From R-RK-3 sp031399085 (GTDB taxonomy: Bacteria > Pseudomonadota > Alphaproteobacteria > Rhizobiales > Rhodomicrobiaceae): a stretch of 64,000 nt of DNA. Position 1 is the stretch's first letter; every line of letters starts with the position of its first letter. The translations under genes were made by a program, and so were the position numbers. Below, piece after piece: positions 34,725-44,178 of this stretch. The stretch lies in assembly GCA_031399085.1 (NCBI GenBank), contig JANNOQ010000090.1:99315-163314 (forward strand), read 5' to 3'. Below the pieces are notes generated by a model. It was given only the letters and a program-made list of their open reading frames with translations, was not told the origin of the DNA and did no database searches.

Positions 34725-35780
34725 ATGATCGAGGCGAACGAACAGACGCGGCTTTCGGGCGAGGCCTTGCGGCAGGCGCTTGTGCATTGCCGGGACCAGC
34801 ATCCCGGCATTCGCGCGCGGGACGCGGCCAAGGAGCTCGGCGTGAGCGAAGCCGAACTGGTGGCGTGCCGCTCCGGCGCCGGGGTGGTTCGGCTTGACGC
34901 CGATCTGGCCGATGTGCTGCGCGCGGCGCCGGCGCTCGGCCGCGTCATGGTGCTCACCCGCAACGAGCACTGCGTGCATGAAAAGCACGGCGCGTTCGCG
35001 CATGTCTCGATTGGCCCCGGTCACGGCATCGTGCTCAATCACGATGTCGATCTGCGCTTGTTCATGAGCCATTGGCGTTTTGGCTTTGCGGTGACGGAGG
35101 AGGTCAAATCCGGCAGCCGCTCCAGCCTGCAGTTCTTCGACATTGACGGCACGGCGGTCCACAAGATTTACGCAACCGAGGAGACCGACCGCGCCGCGTT
35201 CGATGCCCTGGTCGAGCGCTTCAGGGCGGCCGAACAGACCCCGGCGATCGAAGTCGCTTCGCTTCCCGCGCGCCTTCCCGACCGCCCCGACGAACAGATC
35301 GACGTCGCGACATTCCGCAAACATTGGCGCGCCTTGCAGGACACGCATGATTTTTTCGGCCTGTTGCAGGAGTTCGGCGTCGGCAGGGCTCAGGCCATGC
35401 GGCTCGCCGAGCGCGAATTCGCTTATCCGGTTGCGGCGGACGCTCTCCACCAGGTTCTCGAGCGGAGCGTCGAAGGCCAAATCCCCATCATGTGCTTCGT
35501 CGCCAACCCCGGCTGCGTGCAGATTCACACCGGGCGGATCGAAACGCTAAAAGTCATTGGGCCGTGGTTCAACATCCTCGACCCGTCCTTCAACCTGCAT
35601 CTGCGCGAAGACGCCATCGGCCAAAGCTGGATCGTCCGTAAGCCCACCCGCGACGGCATTGTGACCTCGCTGGAGCTGTTCGATCGCGAGGGGATGTGTT
35701 TCGTCCAATTTTTCGGCGAGCGCAAACCAGGCAAGATGGAGCGTGAGGATTGGCGCAATGCGCTGGCGGCGCTCGCCTAG
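34725..35780 (+). CDS. hmuS: Hemin-degrading factor, HemS/HmuS family
   Basis: A 351-residue cytosolic protein with two tandem HemS/ChuX domains (about residues 20-170 and 190-340). Family members bind heme and either traffic or degrade it to release iron. The segment SAEAELVACRSG-like N-terminus (VSEAELVACRSGAGVV) and FRKHWRALQDTHDFFG, which precedes the heme pocket of the second half, are visible. The start ATG 34725 follows GAGGGGGA; the frame opens from 34644. No hmuTUV transporter or TonB receptor is adjacent, unlike the usual iron-uptake operon. Confidence 0.9.
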   Translation: MIEANEQTRLSGEALRQALVHCRDQHPGIRARDAAKELGVSEAELVACRSGAGVVRLDADLADVLRAAPALGRVMVLTRNEHCVHEKHGAFAHVSIGPGHGIVLNHDVDLRLFMSHWRFGFAVTEEVKSGSRSSLQFFDIDGTAVHKIYATEETDRAAFDALVERFRAAEQTPAIEVASLPARLPDRPDEQIDVATFRKHWRALQDTHDFFGLLQEFGVGRAQAMRLAEREFAYPVAADALHQVLERSVEGQIPIMCFVANPGCVQIHTGRIETLKVIGPWFNILDPSFNLHLREDAIGQSWIVRKPTRDGIVTSLELFDREGMCFVQFFGERKPGKMEREDWRNALAALA

Positions 35781-36445
35781 CTCCACGGAGGTTGGGCGGG
35801 GAGGGACGGCAAGGCCTTAAACTCCGCCCGCGCCGTTGCGTCGCTTCGGAACAGAGTGCGCCGATTCGGCTTTGGCGAGGCTGCGGAATCCTAGCCTAGC
35901 CGAAACTTTCCAACGGTTTGTTAAGCCAGATTGATTGCTCAATCGCCTTTGACACGGCAGCGTCGGGGCCCGCGATCGAGGTGCAAGCCACAAACACTGT
36001 GTCAAATATTGCTTTCAAGAACATTTTAGCCGAAAAAGCGGAATGGGGAACAAAGTTGCCTAAAAACCACAATAGATAAAAATATGTTAAATTTCCGGGG
36101 GAATCGTAAATTCGTCATGGCGCATTCGTTATGTTCTCTTACAATCTCGTCTCATATCGAAACAAATTTTCACTGCCTTATTTGTTTTCCCTAAATTAGC
36201 TGTTGCATTCATACGCGATTGAGCAAAAAACTGACTTTCATTTGCAACATTGTTAAACATAAGATCCCCTGCTACTGTTAACTATTAACGTAATTTTCAT
36301 CTATTACAGCCCGTGAATCATGGTGCTGCGGTGCACAATGTGTCTTGCGCAAGGCTGAAACGTGTCTATAGTTCTTAGTAAGATTCAGGTTTCACTCACC
36401 ATAAAGTTGTAACCCCCAGCTCTGACACTTAGGCACGAGTTAGTC
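35781..36445. other. AT-rich regulatory region before the exopolysaccharide locus
   Basis: Some 665 bases, clearly richer in A+T than its surroundings, especially 35990-36300. There is no plausible coding frame. It contains several GTTAA/TTAAC words (for example TGTTAACTATTAACG near 36275-36290), a CpG-poor stretch, and a candidate promoter upstream of the regulator gene. It probably drives the LuxR-type regulator and may be a curved or silenced region. Confidence 0.55.
36345..36372 (+). promoter_or_regulatory. Candidate promoter of the LuxR-type regulator
   Basis: TTGCGC (36345-36350) and TATAGT (36367-36372) are spaced by 16 bases, giving a start near 36380 and a 65-base leader. Weak -35 box; an activator may be needed. 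Confidence 0.35.
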
Positions 36446-37192
36446 ATGAGTATCACCTATCGACATACGGCACATGTACATCGGGAGACTGAAAACCGAT
36501 TTGCAGCCGCAAATATTGCGTCTCGGCCATCTCCCGCGATCGTACCGCAGCCTGCTGCCGTCATCATCGAGCCGCGACAGCTTATCCGGGATTGCCTGAC
36601 GCGAGCGCTGCGCGCTGCTTGCGGTCATGATGTCATCGCTTTTTCCACGGTCGACGAATGGTTGAAGGTTTGCGAACACACTCCCGCCGGCGTCGTGCTG
36701 TTGAGCGGCTTTGAGGCCGCGGGCGACGAAGAACTCAGCCAGAAAATCCACCGTCTAGCGCAAGCGAAGAAACGCCTCCCGACGGTCATTCTTGCCGATG
36801 CCGAAGATATTGGTCATGTCGTCAACGCGTTAAATAAGGGCGTCAAGGGCTACATTCCAACCAATCTTTCTCTCGATGTGGCCGTCGAGGCGATGCGGCT
36901 GGTCAGAGCTGGCGGCGTCTTTGTTCCTGCCGGATGTCTGCGCGGATCTCGCGATCCATTGGCCTCCAGAGCGGTCAAATCTCCTTGGACAACCATGTTC
37001 ACTGTGCGTCAGGCCGCTGTGGTCGAAGCGCTGAGGCAGGGCAAGGCGAATAAGACGATCGCGTATGAATTGCAGCTTCAAGAAAGTACCGTCAAGGTTC
37101 ATATCCGCAATATCATGAAGAAGCTCAAAGCTAAGAATCGTACGGAAGTGGCTTACATGGTCGCAAAAATGCAAAACAACGAAAAAATCTAA
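36446..37192 (+). CDS. LuxR-type response regulator with degenerate receiver
   Basis: A 248-residue protein. The N-terminal part (about residues 35-160) resembles a receiver domain (AVIIEPRQLIRDCLTRAL, then KRLPTVILADAEDI), but the position of the phospho-accepting Asp reads GVVLLSGFE, so the acceptor is missing. The C-terminal LuxR/GerE helix-turn-helix (about 185-245: FTVRQAAVVEALRQGKANK, then ESTVKVHIRNIMKKL) is intact. It therefore probably regulates without phosphorylation. It directly precedes the exopolysaccharide genes and likely controls them. The start ATG 36446 follows AGTTAGTC with a weak Shine-Dalgarno. Confidence 0.87.
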   Translation: MSITYRHTAHVHRETENRFAAANIASRPSPAIVPQPAAVIIEPRQLIRDCLTRALRAACGHDVIAFSTVDEWLKVCEHTPAGVVLLSGFEAAGDEELSQKIHRLAQAKKRLPTVILADAEDIGHVVNALNKGVKGYIPTNLSLDVAVEAMRLVRAGGVFVPAGCLRGSRDPLASRAVKSPWTTMFTVRQAAVVEALRQGKANKTIAYELQLQESTVKVHIRNIMKKLKAKNRTEVAYMVAKMQNNEKI

Positions 37193-37261
37193 CGCCTAAG
37201 GCGCGACAACAAGAAGATTGCAAACTACTCCAACTTGGCAATTACTACGGGGACTGACATA

Positions 37262-38086
37262 ATGCGACCTTCTACTGATGTATCGGCGAGGGGCATTGCC
37301 GAAGATCATGGTGAAGCTTTAGTAAATCGCCCCGCGCTGATGCTGCGTAGTCGCGAGGCTACTAGCTCCAACATCGGCTCCAACATCGCCCCATGGTCTC
37401 CGACCTTCGTCCCCGCAGCGGTCAGTCGTGTCGAACAAGCATTCCAGGCTCCGCTAGCGGTCCATGCAACTCCAGTCGGCGGCGCCGTCAAACGCGCTTT
37501 CGACATCACAATCGCTTTCACCACGCTGCTGCTCATGATGCCGCTGATGATCCTCATCACGCTCCTCATCTACGCCAGCATGGGCGGTCCGGTTTTTTTC
37601 GTTCAGCGCCGAGTCGGGTTCAACCGCCGGGACTTTGGGTGCCTTAAATTCCGGACGATGGTTCCCGACGCGGATGAGCGCTTAAGGGCTCACCTTGCAA
37701 CCCATCCCGATGCTGCGCGAGCGTGGTCGGAAGCATACAAACTTAAGAATGACCCGCGGATCACCCCGCTGGGCCAAATCCTGCGCAAATCGAGCCTCGA
37801 TGAGCTGCCACAGCTGTTCAATATCTTGATCGGCGACATGAGCTGCATCGGTCCACGGCCCGTCATCGCGGACGAGCTTGAGCGCTACGGCCCTTATCAA
37901 CGCGAATATTTAAGAGCTAAACCTGGACTTACCGGCATGTGGCAGGTGAATGGGCGCAGCAACACAACCTATACCCACCGGGTCAATTGCGATCGTTACT
38001 ACGTTCGGCGATGGTCTTTGTTTCTTGACTTCGCCATCCTCTTTAAGACGATCCCAGCAATATTAAAATTCGATCAAACGGCTTGA
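37262..38086 (+). CDS. Undecaprenyl-phosphate sugar transferase (ExoY-like)
   Basis: A 274-residue bacterial sugar transferase that starts repeat-unit assembly by moving a sugar phosphate onto undecaprenyl phosphate. One membrane segment (AFTTLLLMMPLMILITLL, about residue 85-105) precedes the conserved cytoplasmic domain: RVGFNRRDFGCLKFRTM, SLDELPQLFNIL and SCIGPRPVI. It lacks the multi-pass N-terminal part of the longer WbaP/WcaJ type, so it is the short ExoY form. The start is ATG 37262; a TTG at 37235 would add nine residues. It is the first structural gene of the locus. Confidence 0.92.
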   Translation: MRPSTDVSARGIAEDHGEALVNRPALMLRSREATSSNIGSNIAPWSPTFVPAAVSRVEQAFQAPLAVHATPVGGAVKRAFDITIAFTTLLLMMPLMILITLLIYASMGGPVFFVQRRVGFNRRDFGCLKFRTMVPDADERLRAHLATHPDAARAWSEAYKLKNDPRITPLGQILRKSSLDELPQLFNILIGDMSCIGPRPVIADELERYGPYQREYLRAKPGLTGMWQVNGRSNTTYTHRVNCDRYYVRRWSLFLDFAILFKTIPAILKFDQTA

Positions 38087-38096
38087 TTTAGGCCAG

Positions 38097-38136
38097 CCCC
38101 GTAAGCTGTATAGCGGGGAGCCAACTCTCATTTTTT
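38097..38136 (+). terminator. Possible terminator after the ExoY-like gene
   Basis: CCCCG (38097-38101) pairs with CGGGG (38114-38118), and a T-rich run ATTTTTTCC follows about 12 bases later. Short stem and delayed T-run make it a weak candidate. Confidence 0.35.
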
Positions 38137-38343
38137 CCTTATCGTCTGCACTTTTGTCAGAATTCCGCTACCGATTTCCAAAGCTTGCAGTCTTAACATG
38201 TCAATTGTCCGGAAGGCTCGTGAATTGCGGGCAATGTGCTCCCGTGCGTCCTCATTGAGATTTCCTTCATGAGGTGGACCTATTCTGGCCACGACGCTTA
38301 TCAGCCTTTGGGCGGGTATATAGCGCCTCGCTAGGACGCGTTT

Positions 38344-39810
38344 ATGAGTTCCATCAGACGCTCGCTCTTTCTTGCCTCCGCCGAGCGCTACATCGTCATC
38401 CTGATCAATCTCGCGATGGTGCCGATTATAGCGCGTCTGATGGCGCCAGCCGAATTCGGCATATCGGTGCTCGGCATGGCGGCTCTGGCAATGGCTGAAG
38501 CGATCCGCGATTTCGGAGGGTCGGCCTACATTGTCCAGGAAAAGCAATTGGACGCCGAGCATGTCCGCACGTCGTTTACGATTACGCTGATCTGGACGCT
38601 AATTCTCGCTGGCGCGCTCCTGCTTGGAGCCGGTCCGCTCGCGCGATTTTACGGCGTGCCGGGCCTATCCTTCTATTTGGAGATTGTGGCCGTCACCTAC
38701 TTGCTAGGACCCTTCGTGTCCCCGCTTTTCGCCTTGCTCCGGCGCGAGATGGCTTTCGGCACAATCGCAATTATTAGTGTGACGAGTACGGTTATCTACG
38801 CCATCGCCACCGTTGGTTTTGCCTGGTTCGGCTACAGCTATATGAGCTTTGCCTTAGCGAGCATTATTTCCGGAAGCTGCGGGATGCTGATGGGCTTTTA
38901 CTTTCGCCCCGATTTCTCGATCTTCCGCATCTCGTTTAAAGGTTGGCGCAGGCTCTTCAATTTCGGCCGATATCAGACCGCCGCGCATATGCTGATCAGT
39001 CTTTGGGAGTACGTGCCAATACTGATCTTGGGGCGGCTGGTCGACGTTGCCGCGATCGGCATTTACCACCGCGCGGCTACACTTTGTCTGTTCCCTAAAA
39101 AGGCGCTTCTCGGAGGCGTGGCCTCAATCATTCTGCCTGCATTTGCGTCCAATCTTCGGGAAGGCGGCGACCTTAGGAGCAGCTATCTGCGGGCTGTGAC
39201 CTTCATCACAGGGGTCTATTGGCCGAGCCTTGCCATCCTGGCGATGCTGGCCCAACCGATTGTCGCAATCTTGCTCGGCGCGCAGTGGCAGGCCGTCTCG
39301 CCGCTGGTCTCCATCATTGCGGTCGCGCTCATGTTCAATGTGTCGGTCAATCTAACCTTTTCCGTGCTCCTAGCAGGGGGCGCATTCCGTTCCGTCTTTT
39401 TTCATCAACTCATTCTTGTGCCGATTTCAACGCTCGTGGTCCTGGTTGCGGCGCACTACAGCATTACGGCCGTGGCATGGAGCATGTTCTTGATTGTGCC
39501 GCTGGAGGCGCTGGTGTCGGTCTATTTCGTGCGGCGTCTGATCCCGTTTTCGGCGCGCGAGCTGTTCAATGCCTTGATCCCAAGCCTGATGGTAACACTG
39601 TTCGCGGTGGCTGGGCCCTGCATCGTCATCGCAGCTCATGGATGGCGCTTCGACCTTTCGCTGCTTGAGACCGGCGCGGCCATCGTGACGGCAGGCGCTG
39701 GGTGGCTGCTTGGCTTGCGTGTGGCCTCACATCCGCTTTTGGATGAGTTAATGAGGGCCCTGCGGTCGGGGAGCGCCCACCCTGCCAGCCCGGTTGCGGC
39801 CGGTCCATGA
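38344..39810 (+). CDS. Wzx-type polysaccharide flippase
   Basis: A 488-residue membrane protein with about twelve to fourteen hydrophobic segments, of the polysaccharide-transport branch of the MOP superfamily. It should flip the lipid-linked repeat unit across the inner membrane. The N-terminus IARLMAPAEFGISVLGMAAL and the conserved FGRYQTAAHMLISL region are typical. It begins about 250 bases after the ExoY-like gene and overlaps the following glycosyltransferase by four bases (ATGA), so they are coupled. Confidence 0.9.
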   Translation: MSSIRRSLFLASAERYIVILINLAMVPIIARLMAPAEFGISVLGMAALAMAEAIRDFGGSAYIVQEKQLDAEHVRTSFTITLIWTLILAGALLLGAGPLARFYGVPGLSFYLEIVAVTYLLGPFVSPLFALLRREMAFGTIAIISVTSTVIYAIATVGFAWFGYSYMSFALASIISGSCGMLMGFYFRPDFSIFRISFKGWRRLFNFGRYQTAAHMLISLWEYVPILILGRLVDVAAIGIYHRAATLCLFPKKALLGGVASIILPAFASNLREGGDLRSSYLRAVTFITGVYWPSLAILAMLAQPIVAILLGAQWQAVSPLVSIIAVALMFNVSVNLTFSVLLAGGAFRSVFFHQLILVPISTLVVLVAAHYSITAVAWSMFLIVPLEALVSVYFVRRLIPFSARELFNALIPSLMVTLFAVAGPCIVIAAHGWRFDLSLLETGAAIVTAGAGWLLGLRVASHPLLDELMRALRSGSAHPASPVAAGP

Positions 39811-40847
39811 AAACACGGGGCTCGGTGCGTGTGGATGTTGCCGTGCCCTGCTACAATTACGGGCGGTTCTTGCGCGATTGCGTGGTGAGCATCCTCAGTC
39901 AATGCCACTCCGGGCTGCGCGTCCTCATCATCGACAACGCCTCGACGGATGACAGCCTTGCTGTCGCCCGCCGTCTTGCGGCCGAAGATGCGCGCGTCGA
40001 GATCTTGTCACATCCCAAAAATCTCGGGCCGCACGCCAGCTACAATGCCGGGGTCGATTGGGCCAGTGGCACGTATTTCTTCTTGCTGGACGCCGATGAT
40101 CTGCTGACGCCGGGGTCGTTAAAGCGTTCTGTCGCGATCATGGAGGAGAACGCGGATATCGTTCTGACACACGGTCGCGAGCTGCGCCTCGCGCTGGAAG
40201 CTGGCCAGAGCCCAGTCAGCGCGCCGGCGGCGCCGGTCCGGCCCGAATGGGAGATCATCGAGGGCGAGGACTTCGTGCGCCGCCGCTGCCGCGATCCGCG
40301 CAACACCATCGGCGCGCCGACCGTATTGCGCAGGACGTCGGCCCAGAAGGCGATCGGGCACTACCGCCCCTCGCTTCCCTACACTGACGATCTCGAAATG
40401 TGGCTGCGGCTGGCGACGCTCGGCCGGGTGGCCGAAACATCCGTTGTTCAGGGCATCCGGCGCTTACATGGCGCGCAGGCGACACAGGCCTATCGCGAAA
40501 TGCCCGTGCGCGATTTTGTCCAGCATATGGCCGCTTTCGATAGCTTTTTTGCCCATGAAGGGGCCTGCATGCGCGATGCCTACGCCCTGCTTCGCCTCGT
40601 GCGGAAGACCATTGCGATCGACGCATTCTGGTACGGCCTATGGCGCCGCCGCGAGGGCGACGCAAGAAACGCGGCTTTGTGCGTGCAGTATGGGTTGAAA
40701 CTCTACCCGCCATCGACCGCGCCTCGCCTAATGAAACGGCTTTTATCCGGCGAAATTTCAGTCAGCGAAGCCAAGCAATATTTTTCGGTATTCGTCGCGG
40801 AACCCAAAGCCTGGCAGGCCGACGCAAGCGAGCGGGAATTGGCCTAA
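39807..40847 (+). CDS. Glycosyltransferase family 2
   Basis: A 346-residue GT-A-fold glycosyltransferase. VAVPCYNYGRFLRDCVVSIL starts the nucleotide-binding core, followed by DNASTDDSLAV and the metal-binding LLDADDLLTPG. The C-terminal part after residue 220 is helical and basic. It overlaps the flippase gene by four bases and is convergent with the GT8 gene 21 bases further. It should add one sugar of the repeat unit; donor and linkage are unknown. Confidence 0.9.
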   Translation: MKTRGSVRVDVAVPCYNYGRFLRDCVVSILSQCHSGLRVLIIDNASTDDSLAVARRLAAEDARVEILSHPKNLGPHASYNAGVDWASGTYFFLLDADDLLTPGSLKRSVAIMEENADIVLTHGRELRLALEAGQSPVSAPAAPVRPEWEIIEGEDFVRRRCRDPRNTIGAPTVLRRTSAQKAIGHYRPSLPYTDDLEMWLRLATLGRVAETSVVQGIRRLHGAQATQAYREMPVRDFVQHMAAFDSFFAHEGACMRDAYALLRLVRKTIAIDAFWYGLWRRREGDARNAALCVQYGLKLYPPSTAPRLMKRLLSGEISVSEAKQYFSVFVAEPKAWQADASERELA

Positions 40848-40868
40848 TGAATTCGGGCGCGACCCTCG

Positions 40869-41798
40869 TCAAGCTGCTGTGGCGGAGCTGCGCGGCGCCA
40901 AGAATGGCCAGCGCTTGACAAACCGCATCATAATCCGCAACCGCGCGCCAAAACTTAAGCCATTTGCCTTTGCCACTTCGCGCCAAAACGGAGTTCGCGC
41001 CAAGGCCCGCCAATACAGCCAGGCGTAAGGGTGGTAGACCCCGGCGAGCCAAGGTTTTTGGTCGGTCGTGTAGTGCACGATGGCCGGCCGACCACGCAGC
41101 CGCATGGCATCGGGGACGTAATTCGGCATTCCGTTCAGAATCATGTTGCGCTGCACATTCCAGACCGGATCGAGGCGATGCCATTGCCGCCAAAGCGTGT
41201 GGTTCAGCGCATCCTGATCCAGAAAGCCAAGCTCGGCCCGTTTGGCGACCAGAAAATCAAGCGCTGTCTGAAAAACGCCGTCAATGCGGACGCGTTGCAG
41301 ATCAATCAAGAGCACGCCGGCATTGAAATAGCTTCCGGGAACGGGCGCGAGATCCCAGCGGCGCGCGAAGGGAACAGCGTCTATACCGGCGTCGTAAACG
41401 GCGGCGATAACGCGCTTATTCAGGTCGGTTCGCCACAATTCGCGAATGTCGCGCGCGGCGATGACGTCGCTGTCGAGATAGAGCACGCGCGTGATTTCGG
41501 GAGCGGCAATCGCCGGCAGGATCAACCTGTAAAAAGTGGCCCGGCTGATATGGGAATGCCCTTGAAGGCCGCGAAGATGCGTGTCGTCCACCTCCACCCA
41601 GTCAAAACCGGCGCTCGGCGCGCACCGCTCGATGCAGCGCCTGCCGTCTTCGGCGATGCCACCATGCAGCACCATGAAATGAAACCGGGCGGAAGGCGCT
41701 GTCGCGACGAGCGAGACAATCGTCGCCGCAAGATGCGGCAGGTAGGGCGCATCGATGCCGAAGGCGATATGAACGGTGTCGGTTTCGGTCATCGCCAT
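40869..41798 (-). CDS. Glycosyltransferase family 8
   Basis: A 309-residue retaining glycosyltransferase of the LgtC/GspA type. The DxD motif is VLYLDSDVIAARDI, and the C-terminal donor-binding segment HYTTDQKPW is present. The start is one of three near ATG codons (41810, 41798, 41792); I chose 41798, with no strong ribosome-binding site. It lies on the opposite strand to its neighbours, convergent with one GT2 gene and divergent from the next, so it is probably transcribed separately. Galactosyl or glucosyl transfer is typical of the family; the donor here is not known. Confidence 0.9.
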   Translation of the reverse strand: MAMTETDTVHIAFGIDAPYLPHLAATIVSLVATAPSARFHFMVLHGGIAEDGRRCIERCAPSAGFDWVEVDDTHLRGLQGHSHISRATFYRLILPAIAAPEITRVLYLDSDVIAARDIRELWRTDLNKRVIAAVYDAGIDAVPFARRWDLAPVPGSYFNAGVLLIDLQRVRIDGVFQTALDFLVAKRAELGFLDQDALNHTLWRQWHRLDPVWNVQRNMILNGMPNYVPDAMRLRGRPAIVHYTTDQKPWLAGVYHPYAWLYWRALARTPFWREVAKANGLSFGARLRIMMRFVKRWPFLAPRSSATAA

Positions 41799-42079
41799 GC
41801 CATCCCGCATTGAGCACTAACGTCGGCGCGGCAATTTATCCGTCCGAGCCGCAAATTTTTCAAATACCTCTTCCGGTTAGGCTTATCGAGCGCATGGAGC
41901 AAGTGCGCTGGCTCGAAACGTCGCGTAATGCCATCCTTCAATCCGGCATAAAGGTTAATCGCGCGGACCGGCAACAATGGCTAGTGAAGCCCTTCTTCTT
42001 ATGCCAGATGGTGATATACAAGATCTAAACCGTCGCGCGGAAGCGGCAATCGGTATTGTCATTCGCCGCTGGAGAACAC

Positions 42080-43102
42080 ATGTCGGAGTTGGCGATAGAG
42101 CAGGGGCATTTGCTGGACCCAGCTCCAGCCGCGGGTCGGTCTGGCCTTCCAGACGTCTCCTTCATCGTCGCGACTTACAATGCCGCGCCTTTCGTGCGCC
42201 AAGCCGTTGAGTCAGCGCTCGCTCAAACCGGAGCGGCGATCGAGGTGATTGTCGCCGATGACGCCTCGACTGACGGCACGGCTGAGATTGTCGAAGCGCT
42301 TGCCCGGCAAGACCACCGTGTCGTGCTCATTCGGCGGCAGACGAACGCTGGCCCTTCGGCCGCCCGCAACCAAGCGATGGGTAGGGCACGAGGGCGCTGG
42401 CTCGCCATTTTGGACGGCGACGATCTTGTTGCGCCCGAGCGCAGCCGCCGGCTGCTCGATCTTGCCGCGGCAACCTCAGCCGACATCGTCGCCGACAATT
42501 TCCGGCGCTTTTCGCAAGAATGTCAAACCGGCGGCGCCACCATGATACGCCAAGGGCCTGAGCCATATTCCTTCGTGGTCGATACTGCCGGTTTTCTGCG
42601 CGCCAACCGGGCGTTCGGCCCCAGCCGCTTTAGCCTTGGGGCGATCAAGGGCATGTTCCGCGCCGACTTCCTCAAGGCGCACGGCGTCAGCCACCGCGAG
42701 GGCCTCGATTTCGGTGAAGATTTTCTGCTGCTGTTCAAGTGTCTTTTGGCGGATGCGCGGTTCGTCGTGACATCGGAAAGCTACTACAAATACCGCATGC
42801 ATCCGGCCTCGCAAAGCTGGCGCATGAAGCCTGCGCATCTGGAGCAATTGCGGACCATGATAGCCGAAGAAGCCCTCGGCGAGCGCTTCGGTCGCGGTTC
42901 CGAGATCGCGGCGGCGGCGCAGTCCTATATCAACAGCTTCGAGCGGGCCGCCGGCTTTGTCGCCGCCGTGGAGGCCGCAAAGCAGCGCCAAATTGCTAAA
43001 TCCTTGGCTATGGTCGCCCGGCAACCGTCGCTTTGGCCGCTGATTGTGCGTTTCGGCGCGCAAGCGCTTGGGAAGCGAATGAAGCGGCGTCTTGCCGGAT
43101 GA
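42080..43102 (+). CDS. Glycosyltransferase family 2
   Basis: A 340-residue GT2 enzyme. VSFIVATYNAAPFVRQAVES, VIVADDASTDGTAEIV and LAILDGDDLVAPERS show the nucleotide loop and DxD-type metal site. The start ATG 42080 has TGGAG about six bases upstream; the frame can be opened at 42056. It overlaps the next gene by four bases (ATGA). Confidence 0.9.
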   Translation: MSELAIEQGHLLDPAPAAGRSGLPDVSFIVATYNAAPFVRQAVESALAQTGAAIEVIVADDASTDGTAEIVEALARQDHRVVLIRRQTNAGPSAARNQAMGRARGRWLAILDGDDLVAPERSRRLLDLAAATSADIVADNFRRFSQECQTGGATMIRQGPEPYSFVVDTAGFLRANRAFGPSRFSLGAIKGMFRADFLKAHGVSHREGLDFGEDFLLLFKCLLADARFVVTSESYYKYRMHPASQSWRMKPAHLEQLRTMIAEEALGERFGRGSEIAAAAQSYINSFERAAGFVAAVEAAKQRQIAKSLAMVARQPSLWPLIVRFGAQALGKRMKRRLAG

Positions 43103-44061
43103 ACGCACCGTTGAGATCGGGCCAGGATCGCCTCGCGATTTGTGTCTGCACCTATAACAGGCCCAAGGGTCTCGCGGCGCTGCTTGCTTCGTTGGACGGG
43201 CAACGGCTCTGCGTGCTTACGGACGAGCAGATTGTCATTGTCATTGTTGACAATTCGGCTGGGGGTACGGCGGCGGAGCCTTGCAGCCAGTATGCCCAGC
43301 ACGGACGTTTTCGCCTTCGCGCCGTTCATCAGCCGCAAAAGGGGCTCGTCTACGCCCGCAATTCCTGTCTGTCTGCCGCGCACGAGGAGAACGCTTCTCA
43401 CATTCTCTTCCTTGACGATGATGAGGCGGCCGACCCGCTCTGGCTGGAGGCCCTTTTTTCCAGGCTCACCGAAACCGGCGCGGGCGCGGCGCTCGGACCG
43501 GTATTCCCGGTCTTCGAGCGCTTGCCTCCCGCTTGGCTCCCGACCCATCGCTACGTCAACCGGGTGATGGAAAAGGGGGGCTTCGTCATGGACGGCTACA
43601 GCTGCAATGCGATCATCGCCATGCGCGCTCTTGAAAACGCATCAATATTCGATCTCCGCTTTAACGAAACCGGCGGCGAGGACACGATGTTTTTCAAGGC
43701 GCTGGTGCGCCGCGGCCATCGCATCGCCTGGGCCGAGGAGGCGCGGGTCCTTGAATTCGTGCCGGAGCATCGCATGAGGCGGCTCTGGCTGTTTAGCCGC
43801 TGGTACCGGACCGGCAATGTGGAGGCACACATCGCCATGGGCGCAAAACCGTCCACCGCAGGACGGATACAAAGCCTTACCAAAGGCTCGGCGCGGCTCG
43901 CGGCGGGCGGCGCCCGGATCCTTTACGCGCTCGTCGTGAACGCTTGGCGCAGGCCGGACCGATTTACTTCGAGCTTCTATACATTCTGCCGGGGCGCGGG
44001 ATACGCCAGCGCGGCGTTCGGTGGGGCTTATAATGAATATTCGCGCCCAGGCTATCGATGA
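43099..44061 (+). CDS. Glycosyltransferase family 2
   Basis: A 320-residue GT2 enzyme. LAICVCTYNRPKGLAALLAS opens the core, VIVDNSAGGTA the nucleotide loop, and LFLDDDEAADPLWLEAL the metal site; the C-terminal segment NETGGEDTMFFKALVRRGHR is the usual ED acceptor motif. Start ATG 43099 overlaps the stop of the preceding gene. Together with that gene it forms a coupled pair that likely adds consecutive sugars. Confidence 0.9.
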   Translation: MNAPLRSGQDRLAICVCTYNRPKGLAALLASLDGQRLCVLTDEQIVIVIVDNSAGGTAAEPCSQYAQHGRFRLRAVHQPQKGLVYARNSCLSAAHEENASHILFLDDDEAADPLWLEALFSRLTETGAGAALGPVFPVFERLPPAWLPTHRYVNRVMEKGGFVMDGYSCNAIIAMRALENASIFDLRFNETGGEDTMFFKALVRRGHRIAWAEEARVLEFVPEHRMRRLWLFSRWYRTGNVEAHIAMGAKPSTAGRIQSLTKGSARLAAGGARILYALVVNAWRRPDRFTSSFYTFCRGAGYASAAFGGAYNEYSRPGYR

Positions 44062-44178
44062 CCGAGTCCGAGTTGTTTTGAATGCTTCCGTCTGCCCTGG
44101 AGCTGGGTAAACTGGCATAGCTCGCTCGCGGGCCGCGCTCAAATCATCCAACGAGCGGCTGCACAATTGTTGCAGTGA

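Noticed and set aside
35817..36005. Minus-strand 62-codon frame in the AT-rich region
   Set aside because: No ribosome-binding site or family resemblance; composition follows the non-coding background.
41810..42028. Short plus-strand frame in the GT8/GT2 spacer
   Set aside because: Composition is ambiguous, no ribosome-binding site, and it lies where divergent promoters are expected.
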